A stretch of DNA of 64,000 bases, taken from NCBI GenBank assembly GCA_964397565.1, contig CAYNJC010000022.1, positions 7,968 to 71,967 of the forward strand, read 5' to 3'. Under the pieces are notes generated by a model. The model was not told the DNA's origin, ran no database searches, and was given only the letters and a program-made list of their open reading frames with translations. The stretch is from JAPLST01 sp964397565 (GTDB lineage: Bacteria; Auribacterota; UBA3054; JAPLST01). Each line of letters begins with the position of its first letter. Within the stretch, counting starts at the first letter, position 1. Shown here piece after piece: positions 56,567 through 64,000 of the stretch. Both the position numbers and the translations under genes were made by a program.

Positions 56567-58207
56567 TCACGCACGCACCAGGGCGAGAACATCGAGGATG
56601 AGCTGGCGCAGATTGAGCGGCGCGGTTTGCATACGCAGGTAGTGGCGCAGGAACAGGCGCCGGTCGGCATCGTTGACCAGGGTCAACGACGAACGCTGCA
56701 GGTCGGCCAAGTCGCGCACGCGGGCGCGCCAGGCGAGCTGGTTGAAAAAGCGCAGGTGGTCGAGGCCGGAAAAGAACAGCAGCAGGGGGTGCTGGTCGGC
56801 CATGCGCAGATGGACGTGCGGCAACGTCAGCGCGCCGTGCGCGACGCCGCGGTCGTGCAGCAGGCCGACCTCATGCGCGAGCAAGCGCAGGGTGGCTGTG
56901 CGCGGCGCAGCACCATGGGTGGCCGCAGTTGCCAGCACGGTTTCAGCGGCGCGCGCGTCCGGCAGGTAGCGCGTGACCAGATAGACCGCCGGCGGTGTCC
57001 AGAGCGCAAGGCAGGGGCGCGGCACGGCCAGATGCAAATGGCGCGCGCGCCAGAGGGCACGCCAGATGCGCGTCGGTGATGGCGCCCACCAGCGTTGGCA
57101 CAGGCGCCGCCAGCGCGATGCGGGTTGGCGGTATTGTGCGACAAACACTTGGCCGTGCGGGTGGGTGACGACCGCGCTGACATGCTGGCGTGTGTTGCGC
57201 AGGAGCGTCACATCCGGCGCCAGATACCACGTGGGGGCACGCAACAGGCGCACAAGATCGCCGGCGAGCTGGCGCGAGAGGTCGCGCGCGACCAGGCCGT
57301 GACTGCCGTCCGGCACGGTGACCTCCGGTGCGAGCCAGTCCTGCAGCAGTGCGATCTCGCGCGTGGCGCGCAGGCAGCGGCGGTTGCGCGTGCGGGCTTG
57401 GGCAACGGCATAGTCGCGGCTGGCGCGCCGGATGTCGGCAAAGAGCCAGCGCCATTCGCGGCCCGTCAGCGTTGCTTCCGTGTCGGTGCGGCGTGCGAAT
57501 TCCTCGAGATATGCGCGTAGAAACGCGATGCGCGCGTTGAGCGGCACTTTTTTCCCAAGGCAATGCTGCAACTGCACCAGATCATCCAACAAGCCATCGC
57601 GCGAGGTGGCGCCGCTGCGCGCCATCTGAAAATCAGTGATGTACCACGTGTCGCAGCTTGGTTGATACAACAAATTGCCGGAATGCAAATCGTGATGGGT
57701 GACTTGCGCGGCGTGCAACGCGGCGACGGTGCGCGCCAATGAACGCGCGCCCCGCAGCAGCGGCTGCGCCGCGCGCGGCGGGTTGACCGTGTCAAACGTG
57801 ACCGCCTCGTTGATAAAGGCCACGACCAACCAGAGGTGGATGCCGGCGCGCGTGACCTGCTCGCCCCACGCCAGGGGCGCCGGCACCGGCACCGCGTGCG
57901 CCGCCAACTGTTGGAGTGTACGCCACTCGCGTTGCGGTGCCGCCCGGCGCAGGCGCCATTGCAGCCGCTCGCGCAGATCGCTCAAGTGATAGTGTTTGAC
58001 CAGCACCGCGGCGCCTTCTGCACCGCGCAGCAGATAGGTGGCGCGATGATACGCGCCGCCTTTGAGCAGCACGCCCGCGCGCGCCAGCACCGCCGCCGGG
58101 TCATCCCAAAACGCCGGCGGCACCGCCGCCAGCGCGGGCGCATCCGCGCGTTGCCAGACAAGGGGCGCGGACGCTGCGGCGGTGCTATGATGAGAAGCTT
58201 GTTTCAA
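56567..58207 (-). CDS. Tandem WaaP/Kdo-kinase-like protein (kinase plus pseudokinase)
   Basis: The 546-residue protein has two lipopolysaccharide-kinase-like domains. The first (about 30-250) is catalytically competent: LVKHY for the ATP-binding Lys, HHDLHSGNLLY for the catalytic loop and ITDFQMA for the metal-binding Asp. The second (about 310-540) shows the same order of elements, but the loop reads GVAHGALTLPHVHL and the DFG position is FFSGLDHL, so the catalytic Asp and Asn are missing. The start is a TTG at 58207; no ATG lies near the N-terminus. The first domain may phosphorylate a lipid A/core sugar; the second may regulate it. It lies between gpmI and gpsA on the same strand. Confidence 0.75.
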   Translation of the reverse strand: MKQASHHSTAAASAPLVWQRADAPALAAVPPAFWDDPAAVLARAGVLLKGGAYHRATYLLRGAEGAAVLVKHYHLSDLRERLQWRLRRAAPQREWRTLQQLAAHAVPVPAPLAWGEQVTRAGIHLWLVVAFINEAVTFDTVNPPRAAQPLLRGARSLARTVAALHAAQVTHHDLHSGNLLYQPSCDTWYITDFQMARSGATSRDGLLDDLVQLQHCLGKKVPLNARIAFLRAYLEEFARRTDTEATLTGREWRWLFADIRRASRDYAVAQARTRNRRCLRATREIALLQDWLAPEVTVPDGSHGLVARDLSRQLAGDLVRLLRAPTWYLAPDVTLLRNTRQHVSAVVTHPHGQVFVAQYRQPASRWRRLCQRWWAPSPTRIWRALWRARHLHLAVPRPCLALWTPPAVYLVTRYLPDARAAETVLATAATHGAAPRTATLRLLAHEVGLLHDRGVAHGALTLPHVHLRMADQHPLLLFFSGLDHLRFFNQLAWRARVRDLADLQRSSLTLVNDADRRLFLRHYLRMQTAPLNLRQLILDVLALVRA

Positions 58208-58245
58208 GTTTCGAGTTTCAAGTTTCGAGTTTCAAGTTTCAGTCC

Positions 58246-59337
58246 TCAGCTCATCATCAGCGAGACGCGCAAGCGCAGGCACAATAATTTCAGCCAACGC
58301 CGGACGGGATGCCCGGCCGGATGCTCGGATTTCGGCTCGCGGGTCATCAAGCCCAGAATGGTCTCGCGAATATTTTGATGCTCGTAGAGGACGCGATAGA
58401 TGGCCTCGGTGAGCGGCATATCAATGCCGGTCTGCGCAGCGAGTTGATGGACGGTCTGGGCATTGCGGTAGCCCTCGACGACGCCGGTCGAGGCATGCAA
58501 CGCGTCTTCGACTGACATGCCGCGCGCGATTCGTTCGCCGAAGCCACGATTGCGACTGTGCTTGCTGAAACAGGTGGTGATCAGATCGCCAATCCCGGCC
58601 AAGCCAAAAAACGATTCGACGGTGCCGCCCAAGGCCGTGCCGAAGCGCACGATTTCGACCAAGCCGCGCGTCAGCAACGCCGACTTGGCATTGTCACCCA
58701 GCTCATAGCCGTCAATCGCGCCGGCGCCGATCGCCAGCACATTTTTCAGCGTCGCGCACAACTCAACCCCGACGATATCCACATTGGTGTAGACCCGCAA
58801 GGTGGGACAGGAGAACGTCTCCTGCACGAACGCCGCCAGACTGAGCTGGGCGGCGGCGGCGACGATGGCGGTCGGCATGCTGCGTGCCACTTCCTCAGCA
58901 TGGCTCGGGCCGGACAGCGCCGCGATTTGCGGCAGGCGCGTCTCCTCCTGGAGCACCTGGCTCATGCGCTTGAACGTGCCGCCTTCGACGCCCTTGGCCA
59001 CGCTGACCAGCGGCACCGGCTCATGCAATGCGCCGCCGACCCGCCGTGCCACTTGGCGCATCAGATGCGACGGCACGGCCATCACAATCAGGCGCGCATT
59101 TTGCACGGCGCTCTCCAGATCGTTGGTAAAGGTCAATGAATCCGGCAAGGGCACGCCGGGCAAATATTTGTAATTCTGGCGGGTGGCAATGAGCTCGCGG
59201 GTGTATTCTGGAAAGGCGCCCCAGACGCGCACATCGTAGCCCTTGCTGTTGAGCAACAGCGCCAAGGCGGTGCCCCACGCGCCATCGCCGATGACGGCGA
59301 CTTTCATGCCCGGCTGCGGTGAAGTATAGTCAACCAT
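58246..59337 (-). CDS. gpsA: Glycerol-3-phosphate dehydrogenase [NAD(P)+]
   Basis: A 363-residue protein with the N-terminal dinucleotide loop GDGAWGTALALLL, the family strings VSVAKGVE and GPSHAEEVA, the active-site lysine region ELCATLKNVLAIGAGAIDG, and GDLITTCFSKHSRNRGFG. It reduces dihydroxyacetone phosphate to sn-glycerol-3-phosphate, the backbone of membrane phospholipids. GGAGG lies four to five bases before the ATG at 59337, which supports that start over the internal ATG at 59307. Confidence 0.95.
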   Translation of the reverse strand: MVDYTSPQPGMKVAVIGDGAWGTALALLLNSKGYDVRVWGAFPEYTRELIATRQNYKYLPGVPLPDSLTFTNDLESAVQNARLIVMAVPSHLMRQVARRVGGALHEPVPLVSVAKGVEGGTFKRMSQVLQEETRLPQIAALSGPSHAEEVARSMPTAIVAAAAQLSLAAFVQETFSCPTLRVYTNVDIVGVELCATLKNVLAIGAGAIDGYELGDNAKSALLTRGLVEIVRFGTALGGTVESFFGLAGIGDLITTCFSKHSRNRGFGERIARGMSVEDALHASTGVVEGYRNAQTVHQLAAQTGIDMPLTEAIYRVLYEHQNIRETILGLMTREPKSEHPAGHPVRRWLKLLCLRLRVSLMMS

Positions 59338-59357
59338 AAAACCTCCGCGGAAATGAG

Positions 59358-59735
59358 TCAGCAGGAAAAGGTGACGGCGAAGTCATGCGTTTCCCACACG
59401 GTAACAGACTGCAACGCGGCGCCGGTGGCCGCGCGCGCGACCTGCGGCGCAAGCTGCTGCGCGAGCCATTGCGCCAGGCGTTCGCTGGTTGGATTCGGGC
59501 GGTTCAACGCGGCGATGTCATTCAAGTTCTTGTGATCCAAGGTGCCATCCAGCAGGGCGTGCAACGCGGCGCGCACCTCCACGAAATCAATGCCGATGCC
59601 GGCGTCATCCAGCCGCGGGCAGGCCACCACCGCTTCGACCCGCCAGTTGTGGCCGTGCTGCAATTCGGTGCTGCCGTCGGCGAAGCGCAACGCGTGCGCA
59701 GCGCAGAAGGTGTCATGGACGCGGATGAGGTACAT
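59358..59735 (-). CDS. queD: 6-carboxy-5,6,7,8-tetrahydropterin synthase QueD
   Basis: A 125-residue 6-pyruvoyl-tetrahydropterin-synthase fold. Zinc-binding histidines are visible in CAAH and HGHNW, with the catalytic Cys at FCAAH. LDHKNLND and PTSERLAQWLA and the VTVWET strand near the end are standard. QueD acts in the second step of queuosine tRNA-modification synthesis. Its stop is 20 bases from the gpsA start, so gpsA probably shares its transcript. No queC or queE is in the window. Confidence 0.93.
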   Translation of the reverse strand: MYLIRVHDTFCAAHALRFADGSTELQHGHNWRVEAVVACPRLDDAGIGIDFVEVRAALHALLDGTLDHKNLNDIAALNRPNPTSERLAQWLAQQLAPQVARAATGAALQSVTVWETHDFAVTFSC

Positions 59736-59782
59736 GGGTTCAGGGTTCAGGGTTCAGGGTCAGGCCAAAAACAGATGAATTT

Positions 59783-59919
59783 GCCACGAAGGCACGAAGA
59801 CACGAAGAAGCAGCAACAACAGCAATGATGTTGTTGGTTGTCAAAGCACAGCACGCTGTGGCTGCACAATAGCCAATGCTTGGTGCTGCGATTTCTTCGT
59901 GTCTTCGTGCCTTCGTGGC
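59783..59919. repeat. 27-bp perfect inverted repeat (CACGAAG type)
   Basis: Arms at 59783-59809 and 59893-59919 are exact reverse complements; the left starts GCCACGAAGGCACGAAGAC. A related partial sequence is at about 19179-19210. Repeats of this CACGAAG type are common in environmental bacterial genomes. Confidence 0.75.
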
Positions 59920-60005
59920 CATAATATCTGAGGTGCAACAGGATTCAGGTTTCAGGGGAAAGATGCAGCGGAATATCCAATAACCAACAAGGAATGACCA
60001 ATGAT

Positions 60006-60034
60006 GATCCCGCCGATGGCGGGACTCCAAGCAG
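60006..60034 (+). repeat. Dispersed GGCGgGACTCCAAGCAG repeat
   Basis: GATCCCGCCGATGGCGGGAC followed by TCCAAGCAG. The match to 22971-22999 extends about 25 bases further (AGAGTTC-GCGCA-CTA-TTCG), so these two copies are closely related. Confidence 0.65.
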
Positions 60035-60089
60035 AGTTCTGCGCAGCTACTTCGCACTTGGATATTGAGTGTTCGATATTGGATATTCA

Positions 60090-62042
60090 TCAGGGCTCAG
60101 GGTTCGGCTGCAGCGTGTTGAGCAGGCCGCCGGCGAGGATCATGGCGATGTCTTTGGGTGTCAGCGCGTGGGCAAGCGGCAGCGTCGTGCCATTGGCACG
60201 GGTGGCGCTGAGCGGTCCGCCGCGCTGCAACTGGCCGCGCAGGTCGGTGATGGCGAGCGTGTCGCCCAGCGCGGTGTTTTCATAATCCGCCGCGTTGACA
60301 AAGGTCAGTGGCACCACACCAAAATTCACCAGGTTTTCGTGGTGAATGCGCTCGAACGATTTGGCCATAACGGCTTTGATGCCCAGATACATCGGGCAAA
60401 TCGCGGCATGCTCGCGCGAGCTGCCCTGGCCATAGCTTTCGCCGGCGACAATCACGCCGTGGGTGCCGGCGGCTTTCAGCGCCAGCGCGCGCTCGGCAAA
60501 GGACGGCACGTTGGGCGTGTTGAAACAAAAAAAGACGGCCTTGGCGTATTCCGGTATGTTCGAGCGCAATTTGAGGAATGGCCCGGCCGGCATGATATGA
60601 TCGGTCGTGATTTTGTCGCCGACCTTGATGACCACCTGGCCGCGCAGCTCGGGCGGCAAAGCAGCATTGGTGGGCGGCGGGCCGATCGTGCTGGCGCGGC
60701 GGATCACCACGGCGGCGCGCGCAGCGGGCGGCAGCGGCGCGACCATCATCGCATCATCAACGGCAAACGCGGGTGGATCAGCCACCTGCGGAAAAGGAAT
60801 GCCACACGCGCGCGGGTCGCGCAGTTCGCCGAAGAGGGCAGCCATCGCCGCGACTTCCGGACTGGCCAGAATAACCTTGTCGTTTTTGGTGCCCGAGCGG
60901 CCCTCGAAATTGCGGTTGAAAGTGCGCACACTGACCGTGTCTTCGGCCGGCGCAGCGCCCTGGCCGATGCACGGGCCGCAGGCCGATTCGAGAATGCGTG
61001 CGCCGGCACTGATGAAGGTGGCCAGCACGCCGTTCTGCGCAATCATTTGCAGCACCTGGCGACTGCCGGGCGTCACCAGCAAACTGACCGACGGATGCAC
61101 CCGGCGGCCTTGCAACACTTCGGCCACCACGCTCAAGTCGCGCACGGATGAATTGGTGCATGAGCCCACACAGACTTGCTGGACTTTCAGGCCGGCAACG
61201 TCGCGCACGGTCGTAATGTTGTCGGGCGCGGGCGACTGCGCGCAGAGCGGCTCAAGTTCCGCCAGGTTGATCTCGATGACGCGTTCATAGCGCGCGTCGG
61301 CATCCGCGGCCAAGGGCTGCCACACGGCTTCCCGCTGCTGCGCGCGCAAATATTCGCGGGTGCGCTCGTCAGACGGGAACACACTGGTGGTCACGCCCAA
61401 TTCGGCGCCCATATTGGTGATCGTCGCGCGCTGCGGCACGGACAACGTGGCCACCCCCGCGCCGAAGTACTCGATGATGCAATTGACATTGCCCTTGGTG
61501 GAGAGCAGCGTCAGCAATTTCAGAATAATGTCCTTGGCCGCGACCCACGGCGGCAAGGCGCCGGTCAAGCGCACGCCAATGACCTTGGGATAGTGCAGGG
61601 TGAAGGGCTGGCCGGCCATCGCCAGGGCGACATTCAGGCCGCCGGCGCCAATCGCCAGCATGCCGATGCCGCCACCGGTCGGCGTGTGCGAGTCGGAGCC
61701 CAGCATGGTTTTGCCGGGCGCGCCAAAGCGCTCGAGATGCACCTGATGGCAGATGCCGTTGCCGGCGCGCGAGAAGTGCACGCCATAGCGCGCAGCGACC
61801 GTCTGCAGATACAGGTGGTCGTTCATATTATTCGGCCCCTGCTGCGCCATGTTGTGGTCGACATACGAGACCGACAATTCGGTGCGCACGGCCGCCACAC
61901 CCATCGCTTCGAGTTCGAGGTAGGCCATCGTGCCAGTGGCATCCTGCGTCAGGGTTTGATCAATCCGGATGTCCACGACCTGGCCAGGTGCCGGCGTGCC
62001 GCTGACCAGATGCTTCGCCATAATCTTCTGCACAAGATTCAT
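60090..62042 (-). CDS. Aconitate hydratase (Aquifex-type, short form)
   Basis: The 650-residue protein joins the three-domain Fe-S part and the swivel domain of the aconitase family in one chain. The 4Fe-4S cysteines appear as one in CVGSCTNSS and two in ACGPCIGQG; GSDSHTPTGGG and the swivel-domain AGESYGQGSSREHAA are intact. The length is about 650 rather than 850-900 residues, as in the putative Aquifex-type aconitases. It should interconvert citrate and isocitrate, although homoaconitate or isopropylmalate activity cannot be excluded. The ATG at 62042 (MNLVQKIMAKHL) matches the family; an extended -10 (TGCTATAAT) ends 34 bases upstream. Confidence 0.88.
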   Translation of the reverse strand: MNLVQKIMAKHLVSGTPAPGQVVDIRIDQTLTQDATGTMAYLELEAMGVAAVRTELSVSYVDHNMAQQGPNNMNDHLYLQTVAARYGVHFSRAGNGICHQVHLERFGAPGKTMLGSDSHTPTGGGIGMLAIGAGGLNVALAMAGQPFTLHYPKVIGVRLTGALPPWVAAKDIILKLLTLLSTKGNVNCIIEYFGAGVATLSVPQRATITNMGAELGVTTSVFPSDERTREYLRAQQREAVWQPLAADADARYERVIEINLAELEPLCAQSPAPDNITTVRDVAGLKVQQVCVGSCTNSSVRDLSVVAEVLQGRRVHPSVSLLVTPGSRQVLQMIAQNGVLATFISAGARILESACGPCIGQGAAPAEDTVSVRTFNRNFEGRSGTKNDKVILASPEVAAMAALFGELRDPRACGIPFPQVADPPAFAVDDAMMVAPLPPAARAAVVIRRASTIGPPPTNAALPPELRGQVVIKVGDKITTDHIMPAGPFLKLRSNIPEYAKAVFFCFNTPNVPSFAERALALKAAGTHGVIVAGESYGQGSSREHAAICPMYLGIKAVMAKSFERIHHENLVNFGVVPLTFVNAADYENTALGDTLAITDLRGQLQRGGPLSATRANGTTLPLAHALTPKDIAMILAGGLLNTLQPNPEP

Positions 62043-62075
62043 ACGCAGTTCCCAAGAGTGGTTTATCAAGGGGGA

Positions 62076-62084
62076 ATTATAGCA
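62076..62084 (-). promoter_or_regulatory. Extended -10 promoter of the aconitase gene
   Basis: Minus-strand TGCTATAAT, with the TATAAT at 62081-62076. No clear -35 box is seen. The leader would be about 27 bases. Confidence 0.5.
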
Positions 62085-62247
62085 AATCCGCGCCGGCGGC
62101 GTCTACTATGATTTTTTCGCAACGAACTACCTGGGGGTGCAGCCATGCCGCCACGGCGGCACTTCCCCGTCTGCCGTTCACTATTCGACGTTGGCTGTTG
62201 AATAGATCCCCGCCATTCCTTGGATTTTCGGGGAAATTCATGCCCAC

Positions 62248-62276
62248 TTGACTATCATTGCCAATAATGCTACTAT
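62248..62276 (+). promoter_or_regulatory. Sigma-70 type promoter of the beta-helix gene
   Basis: TTGACT (62248-62253), 17 bases, TACTAT (62271-62276). The ATG is 42 bases further on. The preceding part of this 276-base spacer holds a short GCCGCC/GGCGGC hairpin near 62150. Confidence 0.65.
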
Positions 62277-62318
62277 ATAGTGGACATTAACAGAAACCTT
62301 TAACATTTATTTATTATC

Positions 62319-63725
62319 ATGACGAAACTACAACAACGAAAGCAGGGCGCGCGGATCAAGCAAAAACTGACTGTGCCGCACGATGGGATGGTCATCACCG
62401 AGGACGTCACGCTGGCGCCCGGTCAGTATTTTTTGCCGCGCGGCCTTGAGATCGCCGCCAATAATGTGACCGTCAATGGCACGGGCGTGTTGCTGATTGG
62501 CGCGGCGCGCACCGGCACGGGCGTGCGCATCAACCGGCGCAAGAATGTGACGCTGCGCGGATTGAGCCTGGCCTATTATTATCACGGCGTGCATGCGGAA
62601 CAATGCGCGGGCCTGACGCTGGAAGGCTTGACCATCACTGCCACCCAGGACATTCCCTCCGACACGATTTTTCTGGAGGTCTGGTTGACGGCAGCGACGA
62701 CCTACGGCGGCGCGCTCTGTCTCAACGGCGTACGCGACGCGCTGATCGCCGACAATAATCTTGAGCACAACATGAACGGGCTGCTGACCTACGACTGCCA
62801 GAAGCTGCGCGTGCTGCGCAACAAGGTCAATTACTGCACCGGCTATGGCATTCACCTGTTCGGCACCTGCGATTCGGTGTTTGAGGACAATGCCGCTGAT
62901 TATTGCTGCCGCTACAACGTGCGCAACACGGAACTGGGGACGAAGCGTACCGGGCACATGGGCGCGGACGCGACGGGCTTTCTGATTCTGTCCGGGTCGC
63001 ACCGCAATGTTTTTCGGCGCAATTATGCGCGCATGGGCGGTGACGGCTTTTTCCTGGCCGGCCTAAGTAACAAGGGCCTGTCCTTGGGCGCCAACGACAA
63101 TTTGTTTGAAGACAACGACGGCTCGCTCAGTCCCAACATCGCCTTCGAATCCACGTTTTCGCGCGGCAATATTTTCCGCAACAATCTGGCCAACAACTGC
63201 AACTATGGCTTCTGGCTTGGTTTTTCGAGCGACAACACGATTGAGAACAATCGCATTATCGGCAATCGCCAAGCCGGCATTGCGGTCGAGAACGGCAGCA
63301 CCATGCTTGTCCGCGGCAACACGTTTCAGGGCAACGGCCACGGCATCCTGCTGTGGTCCTCCGTGCACGACAAGAAACTCCACAAGAAATACCCCGAGGC
63401 CACCACCTCGCATCATTGGCAGATCAGCAAGAACATCTTCCAGCGCAATACCAAGGCGATTCGTATCGTGATCGCGCAGGATCATGGCATTCGGGCCATG
63501 GCGGCCGAGCGCAGCAAGCTGATCAAAGTCCGGCCGCATCATCACGAGATCGTCGAGAATAACATTCAAGACAATCGCCTGGGCATTGACCTGGCCGGCG
63601 TGGACCAGACGCGCATTATCGGCAATATTCTGCACAACAATCCGGAAGCGAATATTCGCCAGGACGACTGCCGCGAGGTGGAGGTTTTGACCAATCTGGG
63701 CGCGGTCGGCGCGTATTTGGCCTGA
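62319..63725 (+). CDS. Right-handed parallel beta-helix (NosD/PbH1-like) protein
   Basis: A 468-residue protein made of successive 22-24-residue PbH1 coils with Asn ladders, e.g. LIADNNLEHNMNGLLTYDC, RNVFRRNYARMGGDGFFLAG, NTIENNRIIGNRQAGIAVEN and RIIGNILHNNPEAN. Proteins of this fold are usually periplasmic or secreted carbohydrate-binding or -cleaving proteins. Here the N-terminus (MTKLQQRKQGARIKQKL) is basic and lacks any signal peptide, and no catalytic motif is recognisable. It is transcribed alone from the promoter at 62248 and is followed by a strong hairpin. Function unknown. Confidence 0.8.
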   Translation: MTKLQQRKQGARIKQKLTVPHDGMVITEDVTLAPGQYFLPRGLEIAANNVTVNGTGVLLIGAARTGTGVRINRRKNVTLRGLSLAYYYHGVHAEQCAGLTLEGLTITATQDIPSDTIFLEVWLTAATTYGGALCLNGVRDALIADNNLEHNMNGLLTYDCQKLRVLRNKVNYCTGYGIHLFGTCDSVFEDNAADYCCRYNVRNTELGTKRTGHMGADATGFLILSGSHRNVFRRNYARMGGDGFFLAGLSNKGLSLGANDNLFEDNDGSLSPNIAFESTFSRGNIFRNNLANNCNYGFWLGFSSDNTIENNRIIGNRQAGIAVENGSTMLVRGNTFQGNGHGILLWSSVHDKKLHKKYPEATTSHHWQISKNIFQRNTKAIRIVIAQDHGIRAMAAERSKLIKVRPHHHEIVENNIQDNRLGIDLAGVDQTRIIGNILHNNPEANIRQDDCREVEVLTNLGAVGAYLA

Positions 63726-63732
63726 GTGCGTT

Positions 63733-63771
63733 ATCGCGGAATTGCAGTGGGCAGCACTGCAATTCCGCGAT
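63733..63771 (+). terminator. Strong hairpin after the beta-helix gene
   Basis: A perfect 16-bp stem (63733-63748 with 63756-63771; first arm ATCGCGGAATTGCAGT) and a seven-base loop start eight bases after the stop codon. It lacks a long T-run, so termination is likely but not certain. Confidence 0.55.
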
Positions 63772-63816
63772 GCAGTATAAGCGTGGCGGGCGTTTCATAC
63801 GCCCGTCGTACTGATA

Positions 63817-63841
63817 AAAACCATGCGCGGCGCATGGTTTT
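63817..63841. terminator. Bidirectional terminator-like hairpin
   Basis: AAAACCATGCG (63817-63827) pairs with CGCATGGTTTT (63831-63841) across a three-base loop, giving an A-run before and a T-run after the GC stem on either strand. Confidence 0.6.
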
Positions 63842-63877
63842 GTTCGTGGTGAACAAATTGTTGTACTGACGCTGCGT

Positions 63878-63906
63878 TTGATACCGCGCGCGTGTCTTGC
63901 TATACT
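63878..63906 (+). promoter_or_regulatory. Promoter reading out of the right edge
   Basis: TTGATA (63878-63883), 17 bases, TATACT (63901-63906). No gene starts before the window ends. Confidence 0.65.
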
Positions 63907-63923
63907 AAGTGGATAATGGGAAT

Positions 63924-63964
63924 ATACTAATGAGAGCGCTTTCTACTTTGCAGCGTCCTTGTAG
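63924..63964 (+). repeat. Second copy of the TACTAATGAGAGC repeat end
   Basis: It matches 42078-42118 at 37 of 41 bases, starting ATACTAATGAGAGCGC. The opposite end of this copy, if any, lies beyond the window. Confidence 0.65.
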
Positions 63965-64000
63965 ATACGGTCTTAAAAGTCAAGCGGCAAGTAGTGGTTG

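Larger units (their letters stand above)
59736..60089. other. Gene-free, repeat-rich spacer between queD and aconitase
   Basis: It contains a perfect 27-bp inverted repeat with arms at 59783-59809 and 59893-59919, made of GCACGAAG-type units and separated by 83 bases, and a copy of the GGCGGGACTCCAAGCAG repeat at 60006-60034. Short GGTTCAGGGTTCAGG direct repeats lie next to queD. No gene is supported. Confidence 0.65.

Overview
This is a GC-rich bacterial chromosomal window. Several features suggest a PVC-superphylum bacterium of the Kiritimatiellota/Verrucomicrobiota type: large secreted proteins ending in VPEP-type PEP-CTERM sorting tails, few clear Shine-Dalgarno sites, many short dispersed hairpin repeats in the spacers, a MoxR/DUF58/VWA (Bat-like) operon and an Ech-type hydrogenase. 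That placement is an inference and is tentative. I recognised no rRNA, tRNA or CRISPR array.

Layout. (1) 1-13047, minus strand: four tandem paralogues of a huge NHL-repeat PEP-CTERM protein. The first is cut by the window edge and the third is a compact version. A 228-bp stretch is identical between two copies, which points to gene conversion. (2) 13155-22782, minus: a Gfo/Idh/MocA oxidoreductase, a sugar isomerase, tsaE, thiL, an M16-family protein that has lost its zinc motif in both halves, a HIT hydrolase, a RACo-like ferredoxin/ASKHA protein, proC and a small exported protein. (3) 23079-32247, minus: a tightly overlapped Bat-like operon (moxR, DUF58, membrane protein, two VWA proteins, TPR protein, 1248-aa exported protein) behind a near-consensus promoter. 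(4) alaS, minus. (5) 35400-42067: a spacer packed with perfect hairpins, then a promoter with three TGACAT boxes at exact 10-bp spacing, then a helix-turn-helix/PTS-EIIA regulator whose end overlaps the start of a six-gene echABCDEF hydrogenase operon. A repeat cluster has invaded the operon between echE and echF.

(6) 42068-53411 is the accessory region and the most interesting part. A two-gene operon encodes two different P-loop ATPases, the second fused to a winged helix and eight 42-residue TPRs. It sits behind a perfect TTGACA-N17-TATAAT promoter with a palindromic operator in the leader. Next come a TIR-NB-ARC-TPR protein with the architecture of a bacterial NLR-like immune receptor, a WDG-repeat remnant, and a five-ORF tightly packed string: a Panacea-type antitoxin with an HTH, a RelE-like toxin, a C-terminal fragment of a type ISP restriction-methylation enzyme, a HEPN-like protein, and an AbiU2-like HEPN gene broken by one in-frame TAA. 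Near-identical direct repeats lie close to the two ends of that string. I read the region as a defence island; the paired-ATPase/TPR operon is the best candidate for an undescribed system.

(7) 53412-63725: a UroD/MtaA-type methyltransferase (possibly linked to the RACo-like activator), gpmI, a tandem kinase-pseudokinase, gpsA, queD, an Aquifex-type aconitase, and a right-handed beta-helix protein without a signal peptide. A clear promoter near 63,900 reads off the right edge.

Spacers repeatedly hold MITE-like inverted-repeat elements and short hairpins whose stems differ in sequence while their flanks are conserved. Several accessory genes have a -10 box only 6-7 bases from the start codon, consistent with leaderless mRNAs.
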